The position numbers were made by a program, and so were the translations under genes. Below the pieces are notes generated by a model. The model saw only the letters and a program-made list of their open reading frames with translations, did no database searches and had not been told where the DNA came from. Below, in pieces: positions 26,045-33,991 of a stretch of DNA of 64,000 bases. The stretch's first letter is position 1, and the number at the start of each line of letters is the position of its first letter. The stretch comes from Gammaproteobacteria bacterium (GTDB lineage: Bacteria > Pseudomonadota > Gammaproteobacteria > Steroidobacterales > Steroidobacteraceae), in NCBI GenBank assembly GCA_025359205.1, contig JANYHD010000035.1, positions 30,937 to 94,936 of the forward strand, read 5' to 3'.

Positions 26045-26770
26045 ATGGCCAGTAAGCCGGTGCGCCACGGCGTGGCGCGGCACATTTCCAGGCTCGGACT
26101 GGCCTCGCGCAGCGAGGCCGCGGCGTGGGTGCGCTCCGGCAGGGTGCGGGTCAAGGGCCGCGCGGTGCACGATCCGGAATTTCCCGTGCGCGACGGCGTG
26201 GATGCGGTGGCGATCGACGGCGCAGACATGGCCGCCGCAAGCCGCGTGGTGGTGATGCTGAACAAGCCGCGCGGCCTCGTGACGACCACGCGCGACGAGC
26301 AGGGCAGGGCGACGGTGTATCAGTGCCTTGCGGGCGCGGGCCTGCCGTGGCTCGCGCCCGTCGGGCGTCTCGACAAGGCGAGCGAAGGCTTGCTGCTGTT
26401 CAGCAACGATCCGGCCTGGGCGGCGCGTGTCACTTCGCCCGCAACCGGGCCCGACAAGACCTATCACGTGCAGATCGACCAGCTGCCCTCGGCCCGGTTG
26501 CTGCAGCAATTGGCGCAGGGCGTCGAGGTCGATGGCGAACGGCTGCGGGCGAAAGCGGCGCGCAGCCTGCGCAGCGGTGCACGGCATGCCTGGCTCGAGA
26601 TCGTGCTGGTCGAGGGGCGCAACCGGCAGATCCGACGATTGCTGGAAGCCTGTGGCGTGGCGGTGTTGCGCCTGGTGCGCGTACACATCGGCAGCCTGGC
26701 GCTGGGCGAGCTGCCCAAGGGCCAATGGCGCCTGCTCGGCGAGCAGGAAATCGCGGCCCTGTGCGCCTGA
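26045..26770 (+). CDS. RsuA/RluB-family rRNA pseudouridine synthase
   Basis: A 241-residue enzyme that isomerises uridine to pseudouridine in rRNA. An N-terminal S4 RNA-binding domain (RHGVARHISRLGLASRSEAAAWVRSGRVRV) is followed by the catalytic domain with the nucleophilic Asp in PVGRLDKASEGLLL and the conserved EGRNRQIRRLL. Which rRNA position it modifies (16S U516 or a 23S site) cannot be decided here. The last ten bases overlap the start of the following methyltransferase gene, which suggests coupled expression and perhaps a shared RNA-modification theme. Confidence 0.9.
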   Translation: MASKPVRHGVARHISRLGLASRSEAAAWVRSGRVRVKGRAVHDPEFPVRDGVDAVAIDGADMAAASRVVVMLNKPRGLVTTTRDEQGRATVYQCLAGAGLPWLAPVGRLDKASEGLLLFSNDPAWAARVTSPATGPDKTYHVQIDQLPSARLLQQLAQGVEVDGERLRAKAARSLRSGARHAWLEIVLVEGRNRQIRRLLEACGVAVLRLVRVHIGSLALGELPKGQWRLLGEQEIAALCA

Positions 26771-27663
26771 ACTCCACACCGCTCCTGACGCAGCGCGAGT
26801 GCGAGGCCCTTTTAGCCGCGCGCGCCGCGGGCCACACGCAGGTCGAGTGCACGCTGGACCTGGGGCGCACGCGCAGCACCGTCGCCCTGGGCCTGGACGC
26901 GTGGACCTGGGAGGGCCGCGCCTTTCCTTACGCCGAGGGCTGCAAACCGCGGACGATCTATCACTGGACGGGGAGCGGCTTTGAACCGGTCGCGTGTTAT
27001 ACGACCTCGCTGTTCAAGCTCGTGCCCACCGATTGGGGGCCGCCCACTTTCGAGATCGACGGCATCAAGATGCTGCCGACCGCAAAGGTCTCGCCGTACG
27101 CCGATGCGCAGCGCAAGGTCGGGCTCATCGCTCCGCGCGGCAAGGTGGTGCTCGATACCTGCGGCGGGCTCGGCTATTTCACGGCCTGGTGCCTGCAGGA
27201 CCGCGCGGCGCGAATACTGTCGTTTGAAAAGCACGCCGGCGTGCTATGGCTGCGCTCGCTCAATCCCTGGTCACCCGATAGTCCCTGGCAGGAACCGCCG
27301 GGACCTGCGCTGCAGCTCGCGCAGGGCGACATCGCGCAGGAGATCCACGCGCTGCCGGACCGATCGGTCGATGCCATCCTGCACGACCCGCCGCGCTTCG
27401 CGATCGCCGGTGAACTGTATTCGCAGCTCTTCTACGGGCAGCTGGCGCGGGTGCTGCGTCCTGGCGGCATGCTGTTCCACTACACCGGGGCGCCCAACAG
27501 CCTAAGCCGTGGGCGCGAACTCGCGCGGGAAGTGACCACGCGGCTCCGTCACGCGGGCTTCGCCGCCGAGCTCAATGGTGACGGCGTGCTGGCGCGCGCT
27601 ACGGATGCTCGGCCTCCACGTGCACGCGTTCGCGCCGCACGAGGAACAGTCCGGCGGCGATGA
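26761..27663 (+). CDS. SAM-dependent methyltransferase, COG2521-like
   Basis: A protein of about 300 residues starting at a GTG that overlaps the pseudouridine synthase by ten bases. The SAM-binding motif is VVLDTCGGLGYFTAW and the catalytic-type motif is AILHDPPRFAIAGELYSQLF, followed by VLRPGGMLFHYTGAPNSLSRGRELA. This combination recalls the predicted methyltransferases of COG2521. An N-terminal segment of about 120 residues contains IYHWTGSGF and KMLPTAKVSPYADAQRKVGLI. The last 20 residues (RPPRARVRAARGTVRRR) are arginine-rich and run 65 bases antisense into the EamA gene, so they look like read-through after loss of an older stop. Confidence 0.75.
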   Translation: MRLNSTPLLTQRECEALLAARAAGHTQVECTLDLGRTRSTVALGLDAWTWEGRAFPYAEGCKPRTIYHWTGSGFEPVACYTTSLFKLVPTDWGPPTFEIDGIKMLPTAKVSPYADAQRKVGLIAPRGKVVLDTCGGLGYFTAWCLQDRAARILSFEKHAGVLWLRSLNPWSPDSPWQEPPGPALQLAQGDIAQEIHALPDRSVDAILHDPPRFAIAGELYSQLFYGQLARVLRPGGMLFHYTGAPNSLSRGRELAREVTTRLRHAGFAAELNGDGVLARATDARPPRARVRAARGTVRRR

Positions 27664-28477
27664 TGATGGCAGCGCCGAGCAGCGTGTAGCCATCCGGGAC
27701 GGTATGCCAGATCAGCCGGTCGAGTCCTAGCGTCCAAACGAGCGAAGTGTATTCGAACGGCGCGATCGCGGAGACTTCGCCATGCCTGAAGGCGTAGGTG
27801 ACGCCCCACTGCCCGCAGAAACCCGTGCTGCCGACACCAACAATGATCCAGGCATCGCTTGCGCGCACCGGCTGCCAGTGCGGCCAGGCGAGGACCGTGG
27901 AGCCCAACGCCAGCATCGAGATCAGCCAGAACATCAGGCTCTCCATCGAGTCAGTGCGTCCGAGTATGCGCACCGCGATGGCCGAGATCGTGTAGCAGAC
28001 GGCTGAGGCGATGATCGCGAGTCCGCCCAGCGTCAGCACGTTTGCGCCGGTGGGTCGCAGCACCACCAGCACGCCGGCGAGCCCGATGCCGATCGCGAGC
28101 CAGCGCGCAGCGCCGACGCGCTCGCCCAGCAACGGCACCGACAGCGCCGTAATCAGGAGCGGCGCCACGTAGAAGATCGCGTAGGTCTCGGTCATCGGCA
28201 GCTGCCGCAGTCCGTAGACGAATGTGGCCAGCATGACCACGGCCAGCGCGCCGCGCGCCATGTGTAAGGGCCAGCGCACGCGCAGCATTGCGCCAAAGGA
28301 GCTGCGCCAGGCGACGTAGACGTACACCAGCGGGAACGAGGCGAGGCTGCGCAGCGCCGTGACCTGCATGGGCGAATAATGCTGCGCCAGCAGCTTCATG
28401 CCGGCATCCATCACGGTGAACAGCGCCGCCGCCACGACCATGGCGACGATGCCGGGCAGATTCTTGTTGGCGCCCAT
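27599..28477 (-). CDS. EamA/DMT-family transporter
   Basis: A 292-residue membrane protein with about ten helices in two EamA repeats, as in drug/metabolite exporters: VAMVVAAALFTVMDAGMKLLAQ, LRSLASFPLVYVYVAW, and in the second half STGFCGQWGVTYAFRHGEVSAIAPFEYTSLVWT. Substrate unknown. The ATG at 28477 is used instead of an upstream one at 28516 because the upstream extension crosses the shared divergent promoter. The promoter side contains a 19-bp inverted repeat also facing the neighbouring SLOG/SLATT-like gene. Its 3' end overlaps the methyltransferase gene on the other strand. Confidence 0.87.
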   Translation of the reverse strand: MGANKNLPGIVAMVVAAALFTVMDAGMKLLAQHYSPMQVTALRSLASFPLVYVYVAWRSSFGAMLRVRWPLHMARGALAVVMLATFVYGLRQLPMTETYAIFYVAPLLITALSVPLLGERVGAARWLAIGIGLAGVLVVLRPTGANVLTLGGLAIIASAVCYTISAIAVRILGRTDSMESLMFWLISMLALGSTVLAWPHWQPVRASDAWIIVGVGSTGFCGQWGVTYAFRHGEVSAIAPFEYTSLVWTLGLDRLIWHTVPDGYTLLGAAIIIAAGLFLVRRERVHVEAEHP

Positions 28478-28501
28478 GATTCCCAAAGTCCGCGGCGGCC
28501 G

Positions 28502-28520
28502 GTGACTGTAATACAATCAC
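28502..28520. promoter_or_regulatory. 19-bp inverted repeat (operator candidate) between divergent genes
   Basis: GTGACTGTAATACAATCAC matches its own reverse complement at 16 of 19 bases, centred on 28511 with the core TGTA-N-TACA. It contains the TACAAT hexamer (28512-28517) that serves as -10 for the plus-strand gene and, on the other strand, TATTAC for the EamA gene. A protein bound here would control both promoters. Confidence 0.55.
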
Positions 28521-28524
28521 TGCG

Positions 28525-30288
28525 GTGGGCATAGGCGCGAACTCCATCACCGGCAATTCCCCTTTCATCGTCGGCGTGTCGGGTCATCGCGACCTGCATC
28601 CCGCCGATCGCGCTCGCCTGCGCGAGGCGGTGCGCTCCTTCGTGCGGGAAATCCGCGGCCACCTGCCAGACACGGAATTGCACGTCATGGTCGGCATGGC
28701 CGAGGGCGCCGACCTGCTGGTCGCGCAGGCCGCGCTGGAACTCGGGGTGCGCGTCGAAGCGGTGCTGCCCATGCCGCTGGCGAATTACGCCGCGGACTTC
28801 GACCCGGATACCTTCAACGTGCTGCGTGAACTGCTGGCGCTGCCCGAGGTCAGCTGCACGGAACTGGCGCCGCCGCCGCCCGCGCTGGCCGGCAACATTG
28901 CGGTTGGCCGCGACGCCATGTACGCCAACCTCACCGAGACGCTGATCCGCCGCAGCAGCCTGCTGCTCGCGCTTTGGGATGGCAAGCCTTCAGCGCTGAG
29001 CGGCGGCACCGCCGACACCGTGCTGCGCTTCCTCGGCGTGCGTACCGACGCCAACCAGTCAACCGACAACATCGCCATGGTTGATATCGCCGAGGACCTC
29101 GATACCGCCGAGCGGCTGGTCTACTGGGCGCCGGCGGTGCGCGGCGCTGGCGACGCCACGGCCGAGATGCGCCCGCCTGGCTTCCTGCGGGGGCTCGGCG
29201 ACAACACCTTGCAGATGCAGCAAGCCATGCCCACGCCGCTGGTGCATCAGCTGGCGGCCCTGAACCAGTACAACCGCGAGTACCGGCAGCTGCACGCGGA
29301 CGGGAGTCTTGGAGCACCCGATTCGTTGCTCGCGGTACTCCCGGACGATGTGCCACTCGCTGCAGGGCTGCGCCTCGAGGACATCGACGCGCAATACGGC
29401 AAGGCCGATGCGCTGGCCGTGCATTACCAGCGGCGCTCCGACCTGTTGTTCCGGCTGTTCGGCGTGATGACCTTTACGATGGGCCTTGCCTATCTCGCCT
29501 ACGAGAAGCTGACTGAATCGAAACTGGTGCTGATCGCCTACCTCGCGGTCATGTTCACCAGCCTTGGCCTGTACTACGTGCTGCACGGCCGCCACTGGTT
29601 TGCCAAGCACCTGACCTACCGCGCACTGGCCGAGACGATGCGCGTGAAGTTCTACCTGCGCCTTGCGAACGTCGATCACCGCGTCGATGCCAGCGAGGTG
29701 CTGTCGCTGTCGGGCATCGACCGCTTCCGCGGCTTCAGCTGGATCGGCTACGTGCTGGCCGGCGTGGAAGTGCCAGACCTCCATGCAGCCAACGACGCCG
29801 AACTGGAGGAGCGCCGGCTGCGCTGCGTGGAGCAGCAATGGATCGAGAGCCAGCACCGCTATTTCACGCGCAAGGTGGCCAGCCTTGAGCAGAGCAGCCG
29901 CCGCATCCGCCAGCTGCGCAACACGCTGCTCGGCGTGATCCTGGTGGTGATCATTGCATTGTTCCTGTTCGGCGAGGCGCTGCATCGTCAGCAACTGGGT
30001 TATGGCGTCTCGCTGCAGAACCTGCTCACCTTCTGCATGGGCTTCCTGGCCGTGCTGCTCGGCGCTTGGGAATTGCACCAGAACAAGATGGCGACGCGCG
30101 AGCTGCTGTGGCAATACCGTAACCAGCTGCGGCACTTCGCCCGCGCCCGGCTCGACCTGGCGCGCTTCACGACGCAGAGCCGGCGCAATGACGTGCTGGT
30201 GGCCCTGGGCAAGGATTCACTGATGGAAAGCTACCTGTGGACGATCCACCGGTATCACCGCGAGCACGAGCCGCCGACCGGCCATTGA
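28525..30288 (+). CDS. SLOG-like nucleotide-sensor domain fused to SLATT-like membrane helices
   Basis: A 587-residue protein not close to any characterised enzyme I know. Residues 10-210 form a Rossmann-like domain: FIVGVSGHRDLHPADRARL, a VGMAEGADLLVAQAALELG segment, then AVLPMPLANYAADF, as in SLOG domains that bind nucleotide signals. From about 307 to 355 and 468 to 517 there are two pairs of membrane helices separated by a basic, helical stretch. This resembles SLATT-type effectors described by comparative genomics of conflict systems, where a nucleotide sensor is joined to a pore-forming module. No cyclase or nuclease gene lies beside it. The GTG start follows a TACAAT box by seven bases, with no ribosome binding site. 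The domain names are my inference. Confidence 0.65.
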   Translation: MGIGANSITGNSPFIVGVSGHRDLHPADRARLREAVRSFVREIRGHLPDTELHVMVGMAEGADLLVAQAALELGVRVEAVLPMPLANYAADFDPDTFNVLRELLALPEVSCTELAPPPPALAGNIAVGRDAMYANLTETLIRRSSLLLALWDGKPSALSGGTADTVLRFLGVRTDANQSTDNIAMVDIAEDLDTAERLVYWAPAVRGAGDATAEMRPPGFLRGLGDNTLQMQQAMPTPLVHQLAALNQYNREYRQLHADGSLGAPDSLLAVLPDDVPLAAGLRLEDIDAQYGKADALAVHYQRRSDLLFRLFGVMTFTMGLAYLAYEKLTESKLVLIAYLAVMFTSLGLYYVLHGRHWFAKHLTYRALAETMRVKFYLRLANVDHRVDASEVLSLSGIDRFRGFSWIGYVLAGVEVPDLHAANDAELEERRLRCVEQQWIESQHRYFTRKVASLEQSSRRIRQLRNTLLGVILVVIIALFLFGEALHRQQLGYGVSLQNLLTFCMGFLAVLLGAWELHQNKMATRELLWQYRNQLRHFARARLDLARFTTQSRRNDVLVALGKDSLMESYLWTIHRYHREHEPPTGH

Positions 30289-30317
30289 TTTCAGCCGGCG
30301 GGTCTGGCGGCGTACGC

Positions 30318-30527
30318 TCAGTAGTGAGGCGGCGGCTCGTGTGCGGTCGCGCTGGCGCCGCCCAGATCTTCGTAGCCTGCCAGCCGCTCGCTGACAACGC
30401 GCAGGCGCTCGCGCAGTTCCGCCAGCTCGCGCTGTTGGTGAGCACAGGTCGAGCCGAGTCCCGCGACCGTGTCCTCAAGGTGCATGAGCTTGATCTCGAG
30501 CGACTCGAAGCGCTGCTGCTCGTTCAT
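30318..30527 (-). CDS. slyX: SlyX family protein
   Basis: A 69-residue coiled-coil protein. The heptad-rich core (RFESLEIKLMHLEDTVAGL, then QQRELAELRERLRVVSERL) and the C-terminal PPPHY are typical of SlyX. Its function is not established. The start overlaps the stop of the PPi-phosphofructokinase gene by four bases (ATGA), so it is translated from the same mRNA. Confidence 0.92.
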   Translation of the reverse strand: MNEQQRFESLEIKLMHLEDTVAGLGSTCAHQQRELAELRERLRVVSERLAGYEDLGGASATAHEPPPHY

Positions 30528-31798
30528 TTGAGCGTGTATTCGCCCTTGAGCTTGCGCCGCACGGCCTTGCCGCGCAGCCGCGCGTAGCTGGGCAGGCCGT
30601 TGCGATAGGGCGGGTAGTCCTCGCCGCCGATCAGCGGCTCGAGGTAGCGGCGACAGGCGGGCGTGATGCCAAAGCCGTCCGCAGTAATGAAATGACGGGG
30701 CACCGTCTTCTCGACGTTCGCCACCGACTCGAGCGGCACCGGCACGATCTTCCAGCGATAGGGCTTCGACGAGAGCCGTTTGATCGCCGGCATCACGCCG
30801 TGCTTGCCCTGCACGGCATATTCAACCGCCGCCTTGCCGACCGCATAGGCCTGGTCGACGTCGACTTTCGAGGCGATGTGGCGCGCGGCGCGCTGCAGGT
30901 AGTCGGCCACCGCCCAGTGGAATTTGTAGCCGTGCGCCTCGCGCACCATGTTGGCTACCACCGGGCCTACGCCGCCCAGCTGGGTGTGGCCGAAGGCGTC
31001 CTTGGTGCCCGCCTCTGCGAGGAATTTACCATCAGCGTAGTGCGCACCCTCCGATACCACGATGACGCAATAGCCGTAGTCGGTGACGCACTGCTGCACG
31101 CGTGCCAGGAATTGCTCGCGCTCGAACGCGATCTCCGGGAACAGGATGATGTGCGGCGCATCGCCGGCCTTGTGGCCCGCCAATCCGCCCGCCGCCGCGA
31201 TCCAGCCAGCATGGCGGCCCATCACCTCGAGCACGAACACCCGCGTCGATGTGCGCGCCATCGAGGCCACGTCCATCGCACCCTCGAGCGTCGAAACCGC
31301 GATGTACTTGGCCACCGAGCCGAAGCCCGGGCAACAGTCCGTGTGCGGCAGGTCGTTGTCGACCGTCTTGGGCACGCCGATGCAGGCGATCGGATAACCC
31401 AGTTGCGTGCCGATCTGCGCCACCTTGTGCGCGGTGTCCATCGAGTCGTTGCCGCCGTTGTAGAAGAAATAGCCGATGTCGTGGGCACGGAACACCTCGA
31501 TCAGGCGCTCGTACTCGGCGCGGTTCTGGTCCAGTCCCTTGAGCTTGAAGCGCGCGGAACCAAAGGCACCGGAGGGAGTGTGGCGCAGCGCCCGGATGGT
31601 CGCGCGGTCCTCGGCACCGACGTCGATCAGGTCCTCGGTGAGGATCCCGACGATGCCATCGCGCCCGGCATAGACCTTGCCGATGTGGGCGCGGTGCTTC
31701 ATCGCGGTCTCGATTACGCCGCAGGCCGAGGCATTGATGACGGCGGTGACGCCTCCAGACTGGGCATAGACGGCGTTGCGGGGCTTGGGTCTGGACAT
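30524..31798 (-). CDS. pfp: Pyrophosphate-dependent 6-phosphofructokinase
   Basis: A 424-residue phosphofructokinase. Two positions decide the phosphoryl donor: the ATP enzymes have GGDGS and PGTIDND, whereas this protein has GGNDS (Asp at the position equivalent to 104) and PKTVDNDLPH (Lys at the position equivalent to 124). Both changes are diagnostic of PPi use, making the step reversible. Other family parts are AQSGGVTAVINAS, EVMGRHAGWIAAAGGLA and GDAPHIILFPE. The ATG at 31798 follows a GAGCGAG-type site. slyX overlaps its end, and adk starts 112 bases away on the other strand. With hppA nearby it points to a PPi-based glycolysis/gluconeogenesis switch. Confidence 0.94.
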   Translation of the reverse strand: MSRPKPRNAVYAQSGGVTAVINASACGVIETAMKHRAHIGKVYAGRDGIVGILTEDLIDVGAEDRATIRALRHTPSGAFGSARFKLKGLDQNRAEYERLIEVFRAHDIGYFFYNGGNDSMDTAHKVAQIGTQLGYPIACIGVPKTVDNDLPHTDCCPGFGSVAKYIAVSTLEGAMDVASMARTSTRVFVLEVMGRHAGWIAAAGGLAGHKAGDAPHIILFPEIAFEREQFLARVQQCVTDYGYCVIVVSEGAHYADGKFLAEAGTKDAFGHTQLGGVGPVVANMVREAHGYKFHWAVADYLQRAARHIASKVDVDQAYAVGKAAVEYAVQGKHGVMPAIKRLSSKPYRWKIVPVPLESVANVEKTVPRHFITADGFGITPACRRYLEPLIGGEDYPPYRNGLPSYARLRGKAVRRKLKGEYTLK

Positions 31799-31909
31799 GG
31801 CTCGCTCTCCGGGCTTGGGGGTACCTGGTGAACGCGCAGGATAGCCCAAGGCAGCGGGCGCGGCAGCGGGTGTTTGACCACGCCCGGAGTGCTCGGTACC
31901 TTGTCGCAC

Positions 31910-32833
31910 ATGCGTATCGTCCTGTTAGGTGCGCCCGGCTCGGGCAAAGGCACCCAGGCGCAGCGGCTGGTCGCGCGCTTTGGGGTTCCACAGATTTCCA
32001 CCGGCGACCTGCTGCGCTCGGCGGTGGCGCGCGGCACGCCGCTCGGCCTCAAGGCCACGGCGGCGATGGACGCCGGCGCGCTGGTGTCAGACGAGATCGT
32101 CATCGCCATCATCCGCGAGCGGCTCGGGCAAATGGACGTCGCCGGCGGCTACATCCTCGATGGCTTCCCGCGCAATCTCGCGCAGGCGCGTTCACTCGCG
32201 TCGATGCTGGCGGCAATTGGCCAGCCGCTCGATGCCGTGGTGCTGTTCAACGTGGATTATGGCGAGATTACGCGGCGCATCTCCGGCCGTCGGACCTGTC
32301 CGAACTGCGGCACGATCTACAATGTGCATGACGCGGCCACGCCTGGCATCACCCACTGCACGAGCTGCGCCGCCGGGCCGGCGCTCACGCAGCGCCCGGA
32401 CGACAACGAACAGACCGTCACGCGCCGGCTGGCGGTTTATGACGAGCAGACGCGGCCGCTGATCGAGCACTACCGCGCGCAGGGCCTGCTGCGCAGTGTG
32501 GATGCGGAGGGTCCGGTGGACGAAGTGACCGCGCGCCTGATCGCCGTGCTCGCACCGGCAACCGCGGCTTCCAGGTCGGCTCCAATGCGCAAGGCGAAGG
32601 CGAAGACCAAAGCCAAACCTAAGGCCAAACGTAAGCCCAAACCCAAACCCAAGCCCAAGACTAAGGCCAAAGCCAAAGCCAAAGCCAAAGCGAGGGGCAA
32701 AGCGCGGCCGAAGGCGAAGCAACGCGCAAAGGCGCGGCTGGCACCTGCTCGCAAAGCGACACGCACGAGCGTACGCAAGACCGCACGCAAGAAGGCGCGC
32801 AAGGGTTCACGCAAGAGCCCGCGCCGCGGCTAG
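31910..32833 (+). CDS. adk: Adenylate kinase with an 82-residue histone-H1-like basic tail
   Basis: A 307-residue protein. Residues 1-215 are a normal long-lid adenylate kinase: P-loop GAPGSGKGTQ, AMP-binding ISTGDLLRSA and GYILDGFPRN, and a lid with a four-cysteine zinc site (CPNC and CTSC). This enzyme balances AMP, ADP and ATP. Residues 226-307 are unusual: alternating Lys-Ala and Lys-Pro dipeptides, then KAKARGKARPKAKQRAKAR and a serine-containing end. By count 41 of 82 residues are Lys or Arg and none is acidic, as in histone H1-like or AlgP-like DNA-binding tails. The DNA there has short hexamer repeats. An internal ATG at 32585 begins exactly at the tail but has no clear ribosome binding site. 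Confidence 0.93.
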   Translation: MRIVLLGAPGSGKGTQAQRLVARFGVPQISTGDLLRSAVARGTPLGLKATAAMDAGALVSDEIVIAIIRERLGQMDVAGGYILDGFPRNLAQARSLASMLAAIGQPLDAVVLFNVDYGEITRRISGRRTCPNCGTIYNVHDAATPGITHCTSCAAGPALTQRPDDNEQTVTRRLAVYDEQTRPLIEHYRAQGLLRSVDAEGPVDEVTARLIAVLAPATAASRSAPMRKAKAKTKAKPKAKRKPKPKPKPKTKAKAKAKAKARGKARPKAKQRAKARLAPARKATRTSVRKTARKKARKGSRKSPRRG

Positions 32834-33972
32834 ACCGCCTTCAGCAGTTCCTCGCCGATGATCGCGCGGCGCCAGCCGCGCATTAGCGCTCCCTCGCGCA
32901 CGCCGCGGGCGAGCTGTTCCAATTCGCGCCGAGTTGCCAGTATTTCCGGTGGCAGTTCGAGTGAGCCGGCGATACGACGCGTGACATCCGCAAGGCGCGC
33001 CACCTGTTCGACCTGCTCCGGGTCCGGACGCCGGCGCTGCGGCAGCGGTGCAGGCGGCTTCGGGACCGCAGCCGCACTGACCAGCTCCAGCAACTGCGCG
33101 CCGCTGTTTTCCCGGATGCCGTCTGGAAGTTCGCGGATGCGCTCGAGCGCGCTGCGATCGCGCGGCACCTGGAACACTATGTCACGCAGCGCCGCATCGG
33201 GCAGGATCCAGCCGCGCGGCCGATCGGAACTCATTGCGCGCCGTTCACGCCATCCCGCAAGCAGTTGCGCCAGGCGCTGCCGGTCAGGGTCGAGATCGGC
33301 GAAGGCCTTGATGCGCTGCCAGGCCTGGTCGGGTTCGATGACGAAGGATTCGCTGCCGATTTCCGCCATCTCTTCGTCGAACCAGGCGCGGCGGCCGAGG
33401 CGCTCGAGCCGCTCGGCCAGCTGTTCGCGCAGTGGCGGCAGGTGGCGCACGTCATCCAGCGCATAGTCGATCTGCGCCGCCGATAGCGGGCGCCGTGACC
33501 AGTCGGTGCGCGTCTGGCTCTTGTGCAGGTCGACGCCGAGAATCTGGCGCACCAAGTCCGCGTAGCCGACCTGCGCCGGGAACCCCACCAACGCCGCCGC
33601 CACCTGTGTGTCAAATACGTTCTGCAGCGTGCCGACTGCCGGCGCCAGCACTTCCAGGTCTTGGCGCGCTGCGTGCAGGATCTTGCACTGGGCTGGCGCT
33701 GCCATCAGTGGGCGCAGCGGATCGAGCGTCGTGAGCGCCAACGGGTCGACACACACGGCTATCCCTGAGCTGCCGAGCTGCAGCAGGCACAGTTGCGCGT
33801 AGTAAGTGCGCTCGCGCATGAACTCGGTGTCGAGTCCCAGCGCTGCGTGCGGCGCAAGCGCGGCGGCCGCGGCGGCCAGCGTCGCGGTGTCGGTAATCGG
33901 TGCAGTCAGGATGGCGGTGATCCCCTGAGTGTGAACAGGCCCTGGGCCCTCGGGCTGCGCGCGCGGGCGCAC
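32830..33972 (-). CDS. rnd: Ribonuclease D
   Basis: A DEDD-family 3'-5' exonuclease that trims tRNA precursors and other RNAs. The four acidic residues are visible in LGLDTEFMRERTYY, the ARQDLEVLAPA segment and YALDDVRHLPPL, with the tyrosine of the DEDDy type. HRDC-type helical domains follow (residues about 210-370). The start is uncertain: no ATG lies between the gene and the divergent mpl start, so I propose the GTG at 33972, giving 380 residues. Its promoter region overlaps the mpl promoter and contains a copy of the recurring intergenic motif. The stop overlaps the end of adk by four bases. Confidence 0.9.
   Translation of the reverse strand: MRPRAQPEGPGPVHTQGITAILTAPITDTATLAAAAAALAPHAALGLDTEFMRERTYYAQLCLLQLGSSGIAVCVDPLALTTLDPLRPLMAAPAQCKILHAARQDLEVLAPAVGTLQNVFDTQVAAALVGFPAQVGYADLVRQILGVDLHKSQTRTDWSRRPLSAAQIDYALDDVRHLPPLREQLAERLERLGRRAWFDEEMAEIGSESFVIEPDQAWQRIKAFADLDPDRQRLAQLLAGWRERRAMSSDRPRGWILPDAALRDIVFQVPRDRSALERIRELPDGIRENSGAQLLELVSAAAVPKPPAPLPQRRRPDPEQVEQVARLADVTRRIAGSLELPPEILATRRELEQLARGVREGALMRGWRRAIIGEELLKAV
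33926..33943. repeat. Intergenic repeat motif, copy 2 (TGAGTGTGAACAGGCCCT)
   Basis: Identical over 18 bases to the copy at 39879-39896. It lies in the 5' part of rnd (if the GTG start is right) or just ahead of it, in the space between two divergent genes. Confidence 0.5.
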
Positions 33973-33975
33973 GTG

Positions 33976-33981
33976 TACAAT
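33976..33981 (+). promoter_or_regulatory. Likely -10 box of mpl (TACAAT)
   Basis: TACAAT ends ten bases before the mpl ATG at 33992. The predicted transcript would have a leader of only a few bases, and no ribosome binding site is seen. Confidence 0.45.
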
Positions 33982-33991
33982 CGGCGTGATT

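Noticed and set aside
32600..32720. Lys-codon hexamer repeats in adk as a possible CRISPR or satellite array
   Set aside because: The units are six bases, in frame, and encode Lys-Ala or Lys-Pro. There are no spacers and no cas genes.
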